DNA of 64,000 bases from Knoellia locipacati. GTDB taxonomy: Bacteria > Actinomycetota > Actinomycetes > Actinomycetales > Dermatophilaceae. The position numbers and the translations under genes are program-made. Below are positions 1-8,788 of the stretch, piece after piece. A model generated the notes under the pieces. That model was not told the origin of the DNA. It searched no databases and saw only the letters and a program-made list of their open reading frames with translations. Location: NCBI RefSeq assembly GCF_007992835.1, contig NZ_BKBA01000003.1:310001-374000 (forward strand). Direction: 5' to 3'. The first letter of the stretch is position 1; each line of letters starts with the position of its first letter.

Positions 1-518
1 AGGCAGGCGGTCGCACGGTGTCGCTGGGTGACCTGCTCGGCCACGAGTTCGCCGCCTCTCCCAAGACGATGTTCAGCGAGGACCGCTTCCACCCCTCGCC
101 TGCCGGCTATGCGCGGGCCGCGGCGGCGCTGCTGCCGTCGGTCTGCGCCGCCCTCGGTGTGTGGGGCCACGACACCGCCGACCGCGCGCCCGAGGCACGT
201 CGCGGCGAGGGCGTCGGACCGGTGGCGGTGGCCGCAGGACAGGCGGTCAAGGACGCAGGGACCGAGGTCTCGCCGACCGAGGTCGGTGGCCAGGCGCGAG
301 GGCCGCGCGGCCGGTGGGCCGTGCTGCTGCGGCGTCGACACGACGCCGTGCCGTCGGCGCGCGACCCCCAGCCCGACGCGTCGGGTGCCGCCGAGGCGGC
401 GACGTCGGGCACGTCGGCGACCCCTGGGACGGCTGCGGCCGCGAGCGGAGCGACGGCCTCAGGGCAGGCTGCGGCGCAGGTCGGCCAGCCGCTCGGTGAG
501 CTCGGGGACCCCCGCTGA
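1..518 (+). CDS. SGNH/GDSL-family hydrolase, C-terminal part
   Basis: The gene enters from the left edge; only about the last 170 codons are visible, in the frame whose first whole codon is at base 3. The segment EDRFHPSPAGYARAA matches the terminal D-x-x-H block of SGNH/GDSL esterases, in which the His completes the catalytic Ser-Asp-His set, followed by the usual closing helix. The remaining 100 or so residues are a low-complexity Ala/Gly/Pro/Arg tail with no recognisable domain. Substrate cannot be judged; actinobacterial members of this type are often extracytoplasmic esterases. Its last 60 bases overlap the 3' end of the opposing small gene that ends at 459, so the tail may be less constrained than the core. 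Confidence 0.75.
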   Translation, partial: AGGRTVSLGDLLGHEFAASPKTMFSEDRFHPSPAGYARAAAALLPSVCAALGVWGHDTADRAPEARRGEGVGPVAVAAGQAVKDAGTEVSPTEVGGQARGPRGRWAVLLRRRHDAVPSARDPQPDASGAAEAATSGTSATPGTAAAASGATASGQAAAQVGQPLGELGDPR

Positions 519-728
519 CGCTGCGTCCCACACGAGGACGCGCAGCTGGTCGATGAGCACGCCCGGACCGAGGTCCGGCACGGGTTGACCTGCCGTGGCG
601 TCGGCGAGGTCCTGGACGACGTCGCGCACCGCCGGGGACGCGGCGAGCGCGCGGTCCGCGGGCAGCTCACGCCACCTGCGGACCACGCGCTCGAGCTCCC
701 GCGAGACGTCGTCGGGGAGGCGGTGCAT
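459..728 (-). CDS. small conserved-looking hypothetical protein (89 aa)
   Basis: ATG at 728 gives a charged, probably all-helical 89-residue protein beginning MHRLPDDVSRELERVVRRW, with no signal peptide, membrane segment or metal motif. Codon usage has the strong G/C third position of a real gene. It starts only 10 bases after the stop of the Bax inhibitor gene on the same strand, so the two are probably co-transcribed. Its 3' end overlaps the SGNH hydrolase gene tail-to-tail. I do not recognise the family and assign no function. An in-frame start further upstream (842) is rejected because it would lie inside the Bax inhibitor gene. Confidence 0.55.
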   Translation of the reverse strand: MHRLPDDVSRELERVVRRWRELPADRALAASPAVRDVVQDLADATAGQPVPDLGPGVLIDQLRVLVWDAASAGVPELTERLADLRRSLP

Positions 729-738
729 CAGCGCCTGG

Positions 739-1593
739 TCAGTCGCGCATCCGCGCGAAGAGGCGCAGGAACTCGATGTAGAGCCAGACCACCGTGACGA
801 TGAGGCCGTGGGCGAGCAGCCAGCTGTACTTCTGCGGCGCACCCGTCGCGATGGCGCGGTCGATCATGTCGAAGTCGAGCGCGAGCGTGACCGAGGCCAG
901 ACCGACGGCGAAGAGCGAGATGCCGATGCCGAGCGGTCCGCTGCCACCGATGCCGAAGTTCGTGTTGGTGAACATCGCGAAGAGGAAGTTGACCACGGCG
1001 AAGATCGCGTAGCCGAAGAGCATCATCGTGACGATCCGGCGGAACTTGTCGGTGACCTTGATGAGCCCGCTCTTGTAGGCGAGGAACATGCCGGTGAACG
1101 TCGCCGCGGTGGCCAGCGCGGCGGTGGGGACGACGCCCTCCCAGCGCTGCTCGAAGATCTGGCTGATCGCGCCGACGAAGAGGCCCTCGAGGACGGCGTA
1201 GCCCACGATGAGGGGGACGCTCAGCGTCTTCTTGAACGCGATGACGAGGCCGAGGACCAGCGTGCCGATCATGCCGCCCATGGCGAGCATGTAGCCGAGG
1301 CCCTGGCTCTGCGCGGCGAAGATCCAGCCGGCTGCGCCGAACACGAGGACGAGGGCGAACAGGCCCATCGTCTTCATGATGACGTCGTCCATCGTCACGC
1401 GACCGGTGTCGGTCGGGCCGGCGGACGGCGAGTTGTACATGTCCTGGAGCTGCTGCTGCGAGCCCCACTGGTCGGTCGTCCCCTGCTGCGCGTACGAGAC
1501 GTTGCCCGGGTTCGCGGAGCCGCGGCCCCCGAAGCCGGCGTAGCCGGACTGCGCGTCCTTCTCGAGTCGGTTGAAGGCCGGGTTGCTGGCCAT
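739..1593 (-). CDS. Bax inhibitor-1/YccA family membrane protein
   Basis: A 284-residue protein with a soluble N-terminus of about 90 residues (MASNPAFNRLEKDAQ, then Gly/Gln-rich) followed by seven hydrophobic segments, the layout of actinobacterial Bax inhibitor-1-like proteins. The family contains pH-gated calcium leak channels in other bacteria and modulators of membrane stress; the role here is unknown. Start: ATG at 1593 is preceded by GGAGG at a spacing of about five bases, and the N-terminus matches the family; the longer in-frame extension to 1698 lacks a better site. The last segment ends with a charged FLRLFARMRD tail. Probably the first gene of a two-gene transcript with the small gene ending at 459. 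Confidence 0.85.
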   Translation of the reverse strand: MASNPAFNRLEKDAQSGYAGFGGRGSANPGNVSYAQQGTTDQWGSQQQLQDMYNSPSAGPTDTGRVTMDDVIMKTMGLFALVLVFGAAGWIFAAQSQGLGYMLAMGGMIGTLVLGLVIAFKKTLSVPLIVGYAVLEGLFVGAISQIFEQRWEGVVPTAALATAATFTGMFLAYKSGLIKVTDKFRRIVTMMLFGYAIFAVVNFLFAMFTNTNFGIGGSGPLGIGISLFAVGLASVTLALDFDMIDRAIATGAPQKYSWLLAHGLIVTVVWLYIEFLRLFARMRD

Positions 1594-1794
1594 CGAGTCC
1601 TCCGTAGGTCTGGCGCCACGGCGTTGGCGCGGCGTCGTCACACCATTCAACCGTGTCGGGGCCTCCACAGTTCCCGTGGCACGGTCACCTGTGGACAACG
1701 ATCAGGGCCGAAGGGCGCACGTCGTGTCGGGCGTCCCGGCCATGCCTGCGACAGCCCCCGACGGCGGGTCCTGACGGGGGAACGAGCCTGCGAG

Positions 1795-1869
1795 TGCCCC
1801 CGACGGGACTCGAACCCGCACCCGGAGCGATTTTAAGTCGCCTGCCTCTGCCAGTTGGGCCACGGGGGC
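1795..1869 (-). tRNA. tRNA-Leu (anticodon TAA)
   Basis: A full cloverleaf reads on the minus strand: acceptor GCCCCCG pairs with CGGGGGC, anticodon stem GGCGA/TCGCT encloses loop CTTAAAA (anticodon UAA), and the T arm has loop TTCGAGT with stem GCGGG/CCCGT. The discriminator is A and no CCA is encoded. The region between anticodon stem and T stem is only six bases, so this is a class I fold, whereas Leu tRNAs normally carry a long variable arm. The UUA codon is very rare in such GC-rich genomes. The anticodon assignment is clear; aminoacylation with Leu is inferred from the anticodon only. Confidence 0.85.
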
Positions 1870-1896
1870 GGGCTCACTGTATGCCGCCCATCGTTC

Positions 1897-1950
1897 TGCT
1901 TGCGTCCGCACCTCTGGTCACCCCTGCGACCAGAGGTGCGGACGCAAGCA
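1897..1950. repeat. long perfect hairpin after the HAAS-domain gene; copy A of a 44-bp palindromic repeat family
   Basis: Two 23-base arms (1897-1919 and 1928-1950) are exact inverted repeats around an 8-base loop. The hairpin begins one base beyond the stop codon of the minus-strand gene ending at 1952 and so probably terminates it before the tRNA-Leu. The core 1902-1945 starts GCGTCCGCA and ends TGCGGACGC, with GGTCACC and GCGACCA inside; two 44-base segments near 16.8 kb share this plan (see 16787 and 16848). Confidence 0.8.
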
Positions 1951-1951
1951 C

Positions 1952-3043
1952 TCACCGCGACGCGCTCGGGCTCGCGCTCGGCGTCGGGGTGGGTGTCGCC
2001 GAGACCCCTGTGCTCGGCGACGTCTGCGGGGCCGTCGGTGACGGCGTGGGGAGGACCGTGGGCGAGGTGGTGGGCGTCGGCGTCGGCGTCCCGTCGTTCT
2101 CGACGACCGGGACCGGACCGGGCAGCGGGGTGATCGCGAGCGGCGGCTCCCAGGTGCCGTCACCCATCCGCTCCCAGCCCGTGCGGTCGTCCCACCGGAG
2201 CGGGAAGACGTCGCGCGGGATCGTCAGCTCGCCGGTCCGGGGGTCGCGCAGGGCGTCGAGTGCCCCGGGGTCGTCGGTCGACCAGACGAAGTCCTCACCG
2301 ACCTCGAGGGCCCGTCCGTTCTGGTCGAGCAGCCGGACCTTGTCGAGGCGGCGACCGGTCTCGTCGTAGGCGTAGAGGTTCGTCACCTGCTCGCCGTTGC
2401 TCGTCACCCCCGAACCGCTGGACACGGGCTCGTCGCCGTAGACCTCGTTCGCGTAGGGGTCATGACCGTCGACGAGCAGGAGGAAGGCCACGGGAAGGAG
2501 CAGCACCGCGAGCAGGTTGCCGACGACCCGCACTGGCCCCACCCAGCCGCCGTTGAGGTGGCCGTGCCGCGCCAGCAGCCCGAGCGCGACGGAGACGACG
2601 GCGCCGATCGCCCCGAGCCACACAATGCTCGCGCCGACGAGGACGGCCGGGAGTGCGGCGAGCGCGACGCCACGCACGAACCACCACACCGGTCGCAGGT
2701 CGCTGAGCCACGGCGCCGCCTCGAGGACCTGGGCGCTCAGACGCGACCAGCGCGCCGAGATCCGCTCCCCCGCCGGCACCCGGGCCGGGTCGCCTGCCAC
2801 GCGCGGAGGCAGGCCGGCAGCGGAACGCAGCTCTGCGGCATACGCGTCCGGGTCACCGACGCGGTCACGCAAGGTGCCCTCTCCCGGCTCGGCCAGCCGC
2901 TCCGCGAGGTCGGCCTCCATCCCGGTCGTGAACTCCTCGACGTCCTCGACCGGGAGGTCGGCCAGCGCAGCCCGCACCCGGGCGACGTAGTCGCGCACCT
3001 CGGCGGCCGCGGGCCCCGTCGCCATCGACACGGTGTCGTTCAT
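1952..3043 (-). CDS. HAAS-domain membrane protein partnered with PadR regulator
   Basis: A 363-residue protein. Residues 7-90 are helical and acidic (EVRDYVARVRAALADLP and on) and resemble the HAAS domain (DUF1700-type) that is typically encoded beside PadR regulators. Hydrophobic segments follow at about 125-205, then an extracytoplasmic region and a Pro/Thr/Ser-rich tail of about 50 residues (TPTPTPTTSPTVLP). The ATG at 3043 overlaps the stop of the padR-like gene by four bases (ATGA), implying translational coupling. In known pairs the HAAS protein acts in membrane signalling or stress adaptation under PadR control; that role is inferred from context. The start is fixed by the overlap, and a longer extension would enter padR. 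Confidence 0.75.
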   Translation of the reverse strand: MNDTVSMATGPAAAEVRDYVARVRAALADLPVEDVEEFTTGMEADLAERLAEPGEGTLRDRVGDPDAYAAELRSAAGLPPRVAGDPARVPAGERISARWSRLSAQVLEAAPWLSDLRPVWWFVRGVALAALPAVLVGASIVWLGAIGAVVSVALGLLARHGHLNGGWVGPVRVVGNLLAVLLLPVAFLLLVDGHDPYANEVYGDEPVSSGSGVTSNGEQVTNLYAYDETGRRLDKVRLLDQNGRALEVGEDFVWSTDDPGALDALRDPRTGELTIPRDVFPLRWDDRTGWERMGDGTWEPPLAITPLPGPVPVVENDGTPTPTPTTSPTVLPTPSPTAPQTSPSTGVSATPTPTPSASPSASR

Positions 3044-3372
3044 GCCTTCACTCCTGCCTCGTCGAGGAGGCCGGCCATCGTCCCTGCGAAGGCGGCCCAC
3101 GTCTTGCCCTGGCTGGCGAGGGCGTCACGGCCCTGCGCGTTGATCCCGTAGTACTTGCGGTGCGGTCCCTCGTCGCTCGGCACGACGTAGGACGTGAGCG
3201 CCCCTGCGCTGTAGAGGCGCCGCAGCGTCCCGTAGACCGAGGCGTCGCCGACGTCCTCGAGGCCGGCGGCGCGCAGCCGGCGCACGACGTCGTAGCCGTA
3301 GCCGTCCTCGCGGGCGACCACGGCGAGCACGGCGAGGTCGAGCACTCCCTTGACGAGCTGTGTGGCGTCCAT
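3040..3372 (-). CDS. PadR-family transcriptional regulator
   Basis: A 110-residue winged-helix protein. MDATQLVKGVLDLAVLAVV is the usual PadR opening helix, followed by GYGYDVVRRL, the recognition region (DASVYGTLRRLYSAGAL) and the wing with RKYYGINAQGRDAL. It lacks the long C-terminal dimerisation domain, so it belongs to the short PadR subfamily (about 110 aa). The first gene of a coupled pair with the HAAS membrane protein. The ATG at 3372 is supported by family alignment; its ribosome site (AGGGGGTG) is moderate. Probably represses its own operon; the inverted repeat in the promoter (3415-3458) is a candidate operator. The effector is unknown. Confidence 0.85.
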   Translation of the reverse strand: MDATQLVKGVLDLAVLAVVAREDGYGYDVVRRLRAAGLEDVGDASVYGTLRRLYSAGALTSYVVPSDEGPHRKYYGINAQGRDALASQGKTWAAFAGTMAGLLDEAGVKA

Positions 3373-3414
3373 GGTCCGGGCACCCCCTGCTTCTCTGCAC
3401 GGCCACCGACCTGA

Positions 3415-3460
3415 TGGCGCACGGTGCACAGTACTACGCATTCCGCATTAGTGCGCCAAC
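3415..3460 (-). promoter_or_regulatory. candidate padR promoter with flanking inverted repeat
   Basis: On the minus strand TTGGCG (3460-3455) and TAGTAC (3436-3431) are 17 bases apart, a plausible sigma-70-type promoter placing transcription about 50 bases ahead of the padR ATG. The 8-base arms TGGCGCAC (3415-3422) and GTGCGCCA (3451-3458) flank the -10 region and overlap the -35 element, a position suited to an autoregulatory operator. The assignment rests on spacing and symmetry only. Confidence 0.4.
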
Positions 3461-3575
3461 CACACATGCGACCGCGTGTCGGGCCTCCGATCGACCAACC
3501 TCCGAAGCGCTCCCGTGCCTCCCGGTAGGCTCGGAGAACCCTCGTCGCAGCATCCAGATCGGACGAACTCCCCGC

Positions 3576-4265
3576 ATGACCTCCACGGACAGCCCGTCAA
3601 CCCCCGCTCGCCGCCGCGGTCCGGCGAAGGGGACGCCGCGCGCGCCCCGGATGAGCCGTGAGGACCGCGAGCGCCAGCTGCTCGACGTCGCCGAGGCCGT
3701 GTTCGCCGACCACGGCTACCAGGACACGACGATGGAGCTCATCGCGGCCGAGGCGGGCATCACCAAGCCGGTGATCTACGACCACTTCGGCTCCAAGGAG
3801 AACCTCCTCGTCGCCGTCGTCGCCCGCGCCCGCGAGGACCTGCTCTCGTCGACGAAGACCGCCCTCGACGCGATCCCCGCACACTCCCCCGTCGAGGACT
3901 ACTTCCGGGCCGGCGTGCGCTCGTTCATGGAGTTCTTCGAGCGGCGTCGCGGCAGCTTCCGGGTCTACATGCAGGAGTCCGCGGTCGCCGTCGTCGCCGG
4001 TCAGGACATCGAGATGGTGCGCCAGGCCCAGGCCCGCGACATCGCCGAGCGGTTCGGCGACATCCCGCAGATCGCGGCCTACCCCCTGCCCTACCGCGAG
4101 GCGATGGCCGAGATCATGATCGCCACCAACGAGCGGGTCGCCGGCTGGCGGCTGCGCAACCCCGAGATCACCCTCGACATGGCGGTCGAGATCGTCATGG
4201 CGGTGCTGTGGAACGGCTTCCGCTCCTACACCTCCGAGACCGTGCCGGACGTCGACCTCAGCTGA
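3576..4265 (+). CDS. TetR/AcrR-family transcriptional regulator
   Basis: A 229-residue repressor-type protein. A basic N-terminal tail (about 25 residues rich in Arg/Pro) precedes the TetR DNA-binding domain, with the helix-turn-helix around AGITKPVIYDHFGSKENL (near residues 55-72). The C-terminal ligand and dimer domain is helical and includes FRVYMQESAVAVV. ATG 3576 is chosen because it gives the usual short basic extension; there is no strong Shine-Dalgarno, so the message may be leaderless or start at a later Met. It diverges from padR, with about 200 bp shared upstream. It ends tail-to-tail with ppx, and its stop lies in a 14-bp tandem repeat. Target genes unknown. Confidence 0.85.
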   Translation: MTSTDSPSTPARRRGPAKGTPRAPRMSREDRERQLLDVAEAVFADHGYQDTTMELIAAEAGITKPVIYDHFGSKENLLVAVVARAREDLLSSTKTALDAIPAHSPVEDYFRAGVRSFMEFFERRRGSFRVYMQESAVAVVAGQDIEMVRQAQARDIAERFGDIPQIAAYPLPYREAMAEIMIATNERVAGWRLRNPEITLDMAVEIVMAVLWNGFRSYTSETVPDVDLS

Positions 4266-4305
4266 CGCGGCTCAGCCGACGCGGCTCAGCTGACGCAGCT
4301 CAGCG
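4257..4305. repeat. 14-bp tandem repeat between convergent genes
   Basis: Three consecutive units matching CTCAGCYGACGCRG (4257-4270, 4271-4284, 4285-4298) and a partial fourth fill the gap between the TetR and ppx genes and include both stop codons. CTCAGCTGA is itself nearly palindromic, so each unit can form a small stem on either strand. The repeat could act as a bidirectional terminator or be a slippage-prone minisatellite. Confidence 0.75.
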
Positions 4306-5236
4306 CGATCCCGTCGAGGATGTCGTGCTCGGAGGTCACGACCCGCGCCCCGGGCGAGTGCTCGAGGACGCGCCCCAACACCTCGTGCCACACGAGCGCC
4401 CCGGCACCGATGACGTCGACGCGGCCCGGGTGCATGAAGCCGAGCTCGGCCCGCCGCGCCCTCGTCATGTGGAGCAGGCCGAGCGACGCCTCCCGGTGCC
4501 GCTCCACGCTCGCCTTCGCGAGGTGGATCCGTTCCGGGTCGTATGCCGTGAGCCCCAGGACGTGGGCCGTGATCGTCGTGATGCTCCCGGCCAGACCGAC
4601 GACGGTGGCGATGCCGTCGAGGTCGACGACCTCCTGCGCCCGGTCCAGCGCGCGCGAGACGTCCCATGCCGCGGCCCTGATCTCGGCCTCGGTGGGCGGG
4701 TCGCTCACGAGGTGTCGCTCGGTGAGCCGGACGCACCCGACGTCGACCGAGAGGGCGCCCTCGACTGAGGTCGTGCCGCGCACGAGCTCGGTCGAGCCGC
4801 CCCCGAGATCGACGACGAGGTAGGGACCGGGGATGTCGAGCGCGACGAGGTCGCCGGTCGCGCCGGTGAAGGAGAGGTTGGCCTCCGCGTCACCAGTCAC
4901 GACCTCGGGTGAGACGTCGAATCCCGCTGCGGCGAAGGCCTTCTCGACGCCGGTGACGAACTCGTCGGCGTTGCGGGCGTCGCGCGAGGCCGAGGTGGCG
5001 ACGAAACGGATACGTTCGACGTCGTGCTCGCGGCACAGGACGGCATACTCGCGGGTCTGGGCGAGCGTGCGCTCCATGGCGACCGGATCGATGACACCGG
5101 TGCGGTCGACGCCGTAGCCCAGCCGGACGACCTCGGTGCGACGGACGACGTCGTGCACCCCACGGGCGAGGTCGACGTCGGCGACGAGCAGGCGGATCGA
5201 GTTCGTGCCGCAGTCGACGGCGGCGACCCTCGTCAC
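4286..5236 (-). CDS. Ppx/GppA-family exopolyphosphatase / pppGpp phosphohydrolase
   Basis: A 316-residue protein of the ASKHA fold. The N-terminal phosphate loop VAAVDCGTNSIRLLVADV and the second loop VVDLGGGSTELV (near residue 135) are intact, followed by GLAGSITTI. Family members hydrolyse terminal phosphates of polyphosphate or convert pppGpp to ppGpp; which applies cannot be read. The length of about 316 matches short actinobacterial forms (compare ppx2 next to the DUF501 gene in mycobacteria). The GTG start at 5236 overlaps the DUF501 stop by four bases (GTGA), fixing the start and placing it in the ftsB-DUF501-ppx transcript. Confidence 0.88.
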   Translation of the reverse strand: MTRVAAVDCGTNSIRLLVADVDLARGVHDVVRRTEVVRLGYGVDRTGVIDPVAMERTLAQTREYAVLCREHDVERIRFVATSASRDARNADEFVTGVEKAFAAAGFDVSPEVVTGDAEANLSFTGATGDLVALDIPGPYLVVDLGGGSTELVRGTTSVEGALSVDVGCVRLTERHLVSDPPTEAEIRAAAWDVSRALDRAQEVVDLDGIATVVGLAGSITTITAHVLGLTAYDPERIHLAKASVERHREASLGLLHMTRARRAELGFMHPGRVDVIGAGALVWHEVLGRVLEHSPGARVVTSEHDILDGIALSCVS

Positions 5237-5772
5237 GACGGCGTCGAAGCGTTCAGCTCGGTGCACGGGTGCGTCACCCACCAGTCGGGGAGCATGGCCA
5301 GGGCCTCGTCGCCGAGGGGGTTGACGCCCTCACCGACCGACAGCGAGTGCGCGACGAGGACGTGGAGGCACTTGACGCGGTCGGGCATGCCGCCGGCACT
5401 GATGCCGTCGATCTCGTCGACCTGGCCGAGCTCGGAGCGGCGGGCGAGGTAGTCGTCGTGCGCAGCGGCGTAGCGCTCGGCGAGCTCGTCGTCCTCGCAG
5501 AGACGCTCGGTCATGTCACGCATCACGCCCTGCGACTCGAGCGTGCTGATCGCGCCGGTGAGCCGGGGGCAGGTGGCGTAGAAGGACGTCGGGAACGGCG
5601 TGCCGTCGGGCAGGCGCGGCAGGGTGCGCAGGACGTCAGGCTCGCCGCACGGGCAGCGGTGCGAGACCTCGACGACACCGCGCGGGATGCGCCCGAGCTG
5701 GCGCTCGACGGCGTCGAGGTCCTCCTGGGCGACCGGCGTGGGGTCGGGGGTCGCGCTCACCGGGGCGTTCAC
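5233..5772 (-). CDS. DUF501 protein
   Basis: A 179-residue soluble protein of the DUF501 family, found across actinobacteria between ftsB and ppx. Visible hallmarks are LGRIPRGVVEVSHRCPCGEP with a closely spaced Cys pair, TSFYATCPRLTGAISTLES, and the C-terminal block MPDRVKCLHVLVAHSL with a Cys and two His, suggesting a metal site. No biochemical role is established that I know of. The GTG start at 5772 overlaps the ftsB stop (GTGA), and its own stop overlaps ppx in the same way, so the three genes are translationally coupled. Confidence 0.88.
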   Translation of the reverse strand: MNAPVSATPDPTPVAQEDLDAVERQLGRIPRGVVEVSHRCPCGEPDVLRTLPRLPDGTPFPTSFYATCPRLTGAISTLESQGVMRDMTERLCEDDELAERYAAAHDDYLARRSELGQVDEIDGISAGGMPDRVKCLHVLVAHSLSVGEGVNPLGDEALAMLPDWWVTHPCTELNASTPS

Positions 5773-6314
5773 CGACGGTTGGCGGGCACGTCGGCCGCCT
5801 TCATCGAGGACCAGACGGTGTCGTACCAGGGGCCGGCGACCTTGGTGCTGTGGGCGATCGTCCCGCTGGGCTGGCGCACCTCGGGGTCGAGCACGGTGTA
5901 GGACTTCTCGCCGACCTTGACGAACTTGAGCCGGGTGCGTGCCTGCTGCTCGACGTAGGCGGGGTCCTCCCAGCGGGCCTGCTCGGCCTGGAGCTCCTCG
6001 ACGGTGAGCTTCTGCTGGGTGACCTGGTCACGCATCGCGCTGATGTCGGACTTCTGCTGCACGTAGGCGCGCAGTGTCGGCGCGACGAGGACGACGAGGA
6101 AGAGCAGGACGGCCCCGAGCGCGATCCGGCGCAGGGTGCGACGGTTGCTCCGCGCGGCGGTGAGCCGGCCCCGCCAGCTCGCCGCCGCGATCTCGGAGGC
6201 CCGGCTCGGGCTCGACGGCCCGCCTGCCCGGGTGGCGCGGGCACGCGCGGTGGGTCGCGAGGACGCCGGACGTCGAGGTGACGATCCGGGTCCGCGACTG
6301 CTCCCGCGTGCCAT
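5769..6314 (-). CDS. ftsB: FtsB/DivIC-type septum formation initiator
   Basis: A 181-residue bitopic membrane protein. It has a basic, disordered N-terminus of about 55 residues, one membrane helix (IALGAVLLFLVVLVAPTLRA, near 65-85), then a periplasm-side coiled coil (QQKSDISAMRDQVTQQK and on) and the conserved DPAYVEQQARTRLKFVKVGE segment. FtsB bridges FtsL and FtsQ in the divisome. The position between eno and DUF501 is the standard actinobacterial context. ATG 6314 lies 11 bases after the eno stop, so it may be co-transcribed with eno. Confidence 0.9.
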   Translation of the reverse strand: MARGSSRGPGSSPRRPASSRPTARARATRAGGPSSPSRASEIAAASWRGRLTAARSNRRTLRRIALGAVLLFLVVLVAPTLRAYVQQKSDISAMRDQVTQQKLTVEELQAEQARWEDPAYVEQQARTRLKFVKVGEKSYTVLDPEVRQPSGTIAHSTKVAGPWYDTVWSSMKAADVPANRR

Positions 6315-6325
6315 GCGCTCCCGCC

Positions 6326-7825
<1,500 letters not shown>

Positions 7826-8788
7826 TCAGCGGGCGGCGAAGGCCACGGCGAGGGCGGCGCCGAGGCGGGCGTTGTGGCGCACGAGCGCGATGTTGGTGTC
7901 GAGGCTGCGGCCGTCGGAGAGCTCGACGATGCGGCCGAGCAGGAACGGCGTGATGTCCTTGCCGATGATGCCGCGCTCGTCGCACTCGGCGACGGCCCGG
8001 TCGATGAGCTCGGAGATCTCGTCGGGCGTCATCTCGTCCTCGGCGGGCACGGGGTTGGTCACCGCGATGCCGCCACGCAGGCCGAGGTCCCACTTGATCC
8101 GCATCATCTCGGCGAGCTCCTCGACGGTGTCGCTGCGCATCGGGGAGGTGAAGCCCGACGAGCGCGAGTAGAAGGACGGGAACTCGTCCGAGCCCACCGT
8201 GACGACCGGCACGCCCAGCGTCTCGAGGACCTCGAGGGTGCGGCCGATGTCGAGGATCGACTTCACGCCGGCCGAGACGACGGCGACGTCGGTCTGGCTC
8301 AGCTCGGTGAGGTCGGCCGAGACGTCCATGGAGTCCTCGGCGCCGCGGTGCACACCTCCCAGGCCACCGGTGACGAAGACGCGGATGCCCGCGAGGGCGG
8401 CGAGGCGCATCGTCGAGGCGACGGTCGTGGCGCCGTGGCGCTTTGTCGCCATGACGTGGGGCAGGTCGCGCAGGCTGACCTTGGCGACGTCCTCGTGGGT
8501 GGCGAGGAGCTCGAGCTCGTCGGCGGACAGGCCGATCCGGGCGACACCGTCGAGGACGGCGATCGTGGCGGGCGTGGCGCCGCCGTCGCGGACGATCTGC
8601 TCGACCTCACGCGCCATCTCGACGTTGCGCGGGTAGGGCATGCCGTGGCTGATGATCGTCGACTCGAGCGCGACGACGGGGCGCCCGGCGGCGAGGGCCT
8701 CGGCGACCTCGGGTGCGAGGGCGAGAGCGGGGTGCGGGGTGGCAGGGGTGACAGGGGTGACAGGGGTGACAGGGGTGGCGGTGCTCAT
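7826..8788 (-). CDS. psuG: pseudouridine-5'-phosphate glycosidase
   Basis: A 320-residue enzyme that splits pseudouridine 5'-phosphate into uracil and ribose 5-phosphate, working with the kinase encoded just upstream. Family blocks are clear: [16 protein letters not shown] with the catalytic-region Glu, [37 protein letters not shown], and [19 protein letters not shown] with the conserved Lys. The first 20 residues are an extra (TPV)n tail encoded by a 9-bp tandem repeat (8741-8779). The start ATG at 8788 overlaps the psuK stop by four bases. Supplies free uracil for salvage from RNA breakdown. Confidence 0.93.
   Translation of the reverse strand: MSTATPVTPVTPVTPATPHPALALAPEVAEALAAGRPVVALESTIISHGMPYPRNVEMAREVEQIVRDGGATPATIAVLDGVARIGLSADELELLATHEDVAKVSLRDLPHVMATKRHGATTVASTMRLAALAGIRVFVTGGLGGVHRGAEDSMDVSADLTELSQTDVAVVSAGVKSILDIGRTLEVLETLGVPVVTVGSDEFPSFYSRSSGFTSPMRSDTVEELAEMMRIKWDLGLRGGIAVTNPVPAEDEMTPDEISELIDRAVAECDERGIIGKDITPFLLGRIVELSDGRSLDTNIALVRHNARLGAALAVAFAAR
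8741..8779 (-). repeat. 9-bp tandem repeat in the 5' end of psuG
   Basis: Four or more copies of a unit close to ACCCCTGTC on the coding strand encode the Thr-Pro-Val repeats right after the psuG start codon. Unit length is a multiple of three, so copy-number change would alter the N-terminal tail without shifting frame. Confidence 0.8.

Noticed and set aside
459-842. Longer version of the 89-residue gene starting at 842
   Set aside because: The extension lies inside the Bax inhibitor coding region and is Ser/Arg-rich shadow sequence; ATG 728 gives a compact gene 10 bases after that gene's stop.
1795-1869. Direct bldA equivalent
   Set aside because: The anticodon is the same, but the class I variable loop differs from the long-armed Streptomyces bldA tRNA, so orthology is not claimed.
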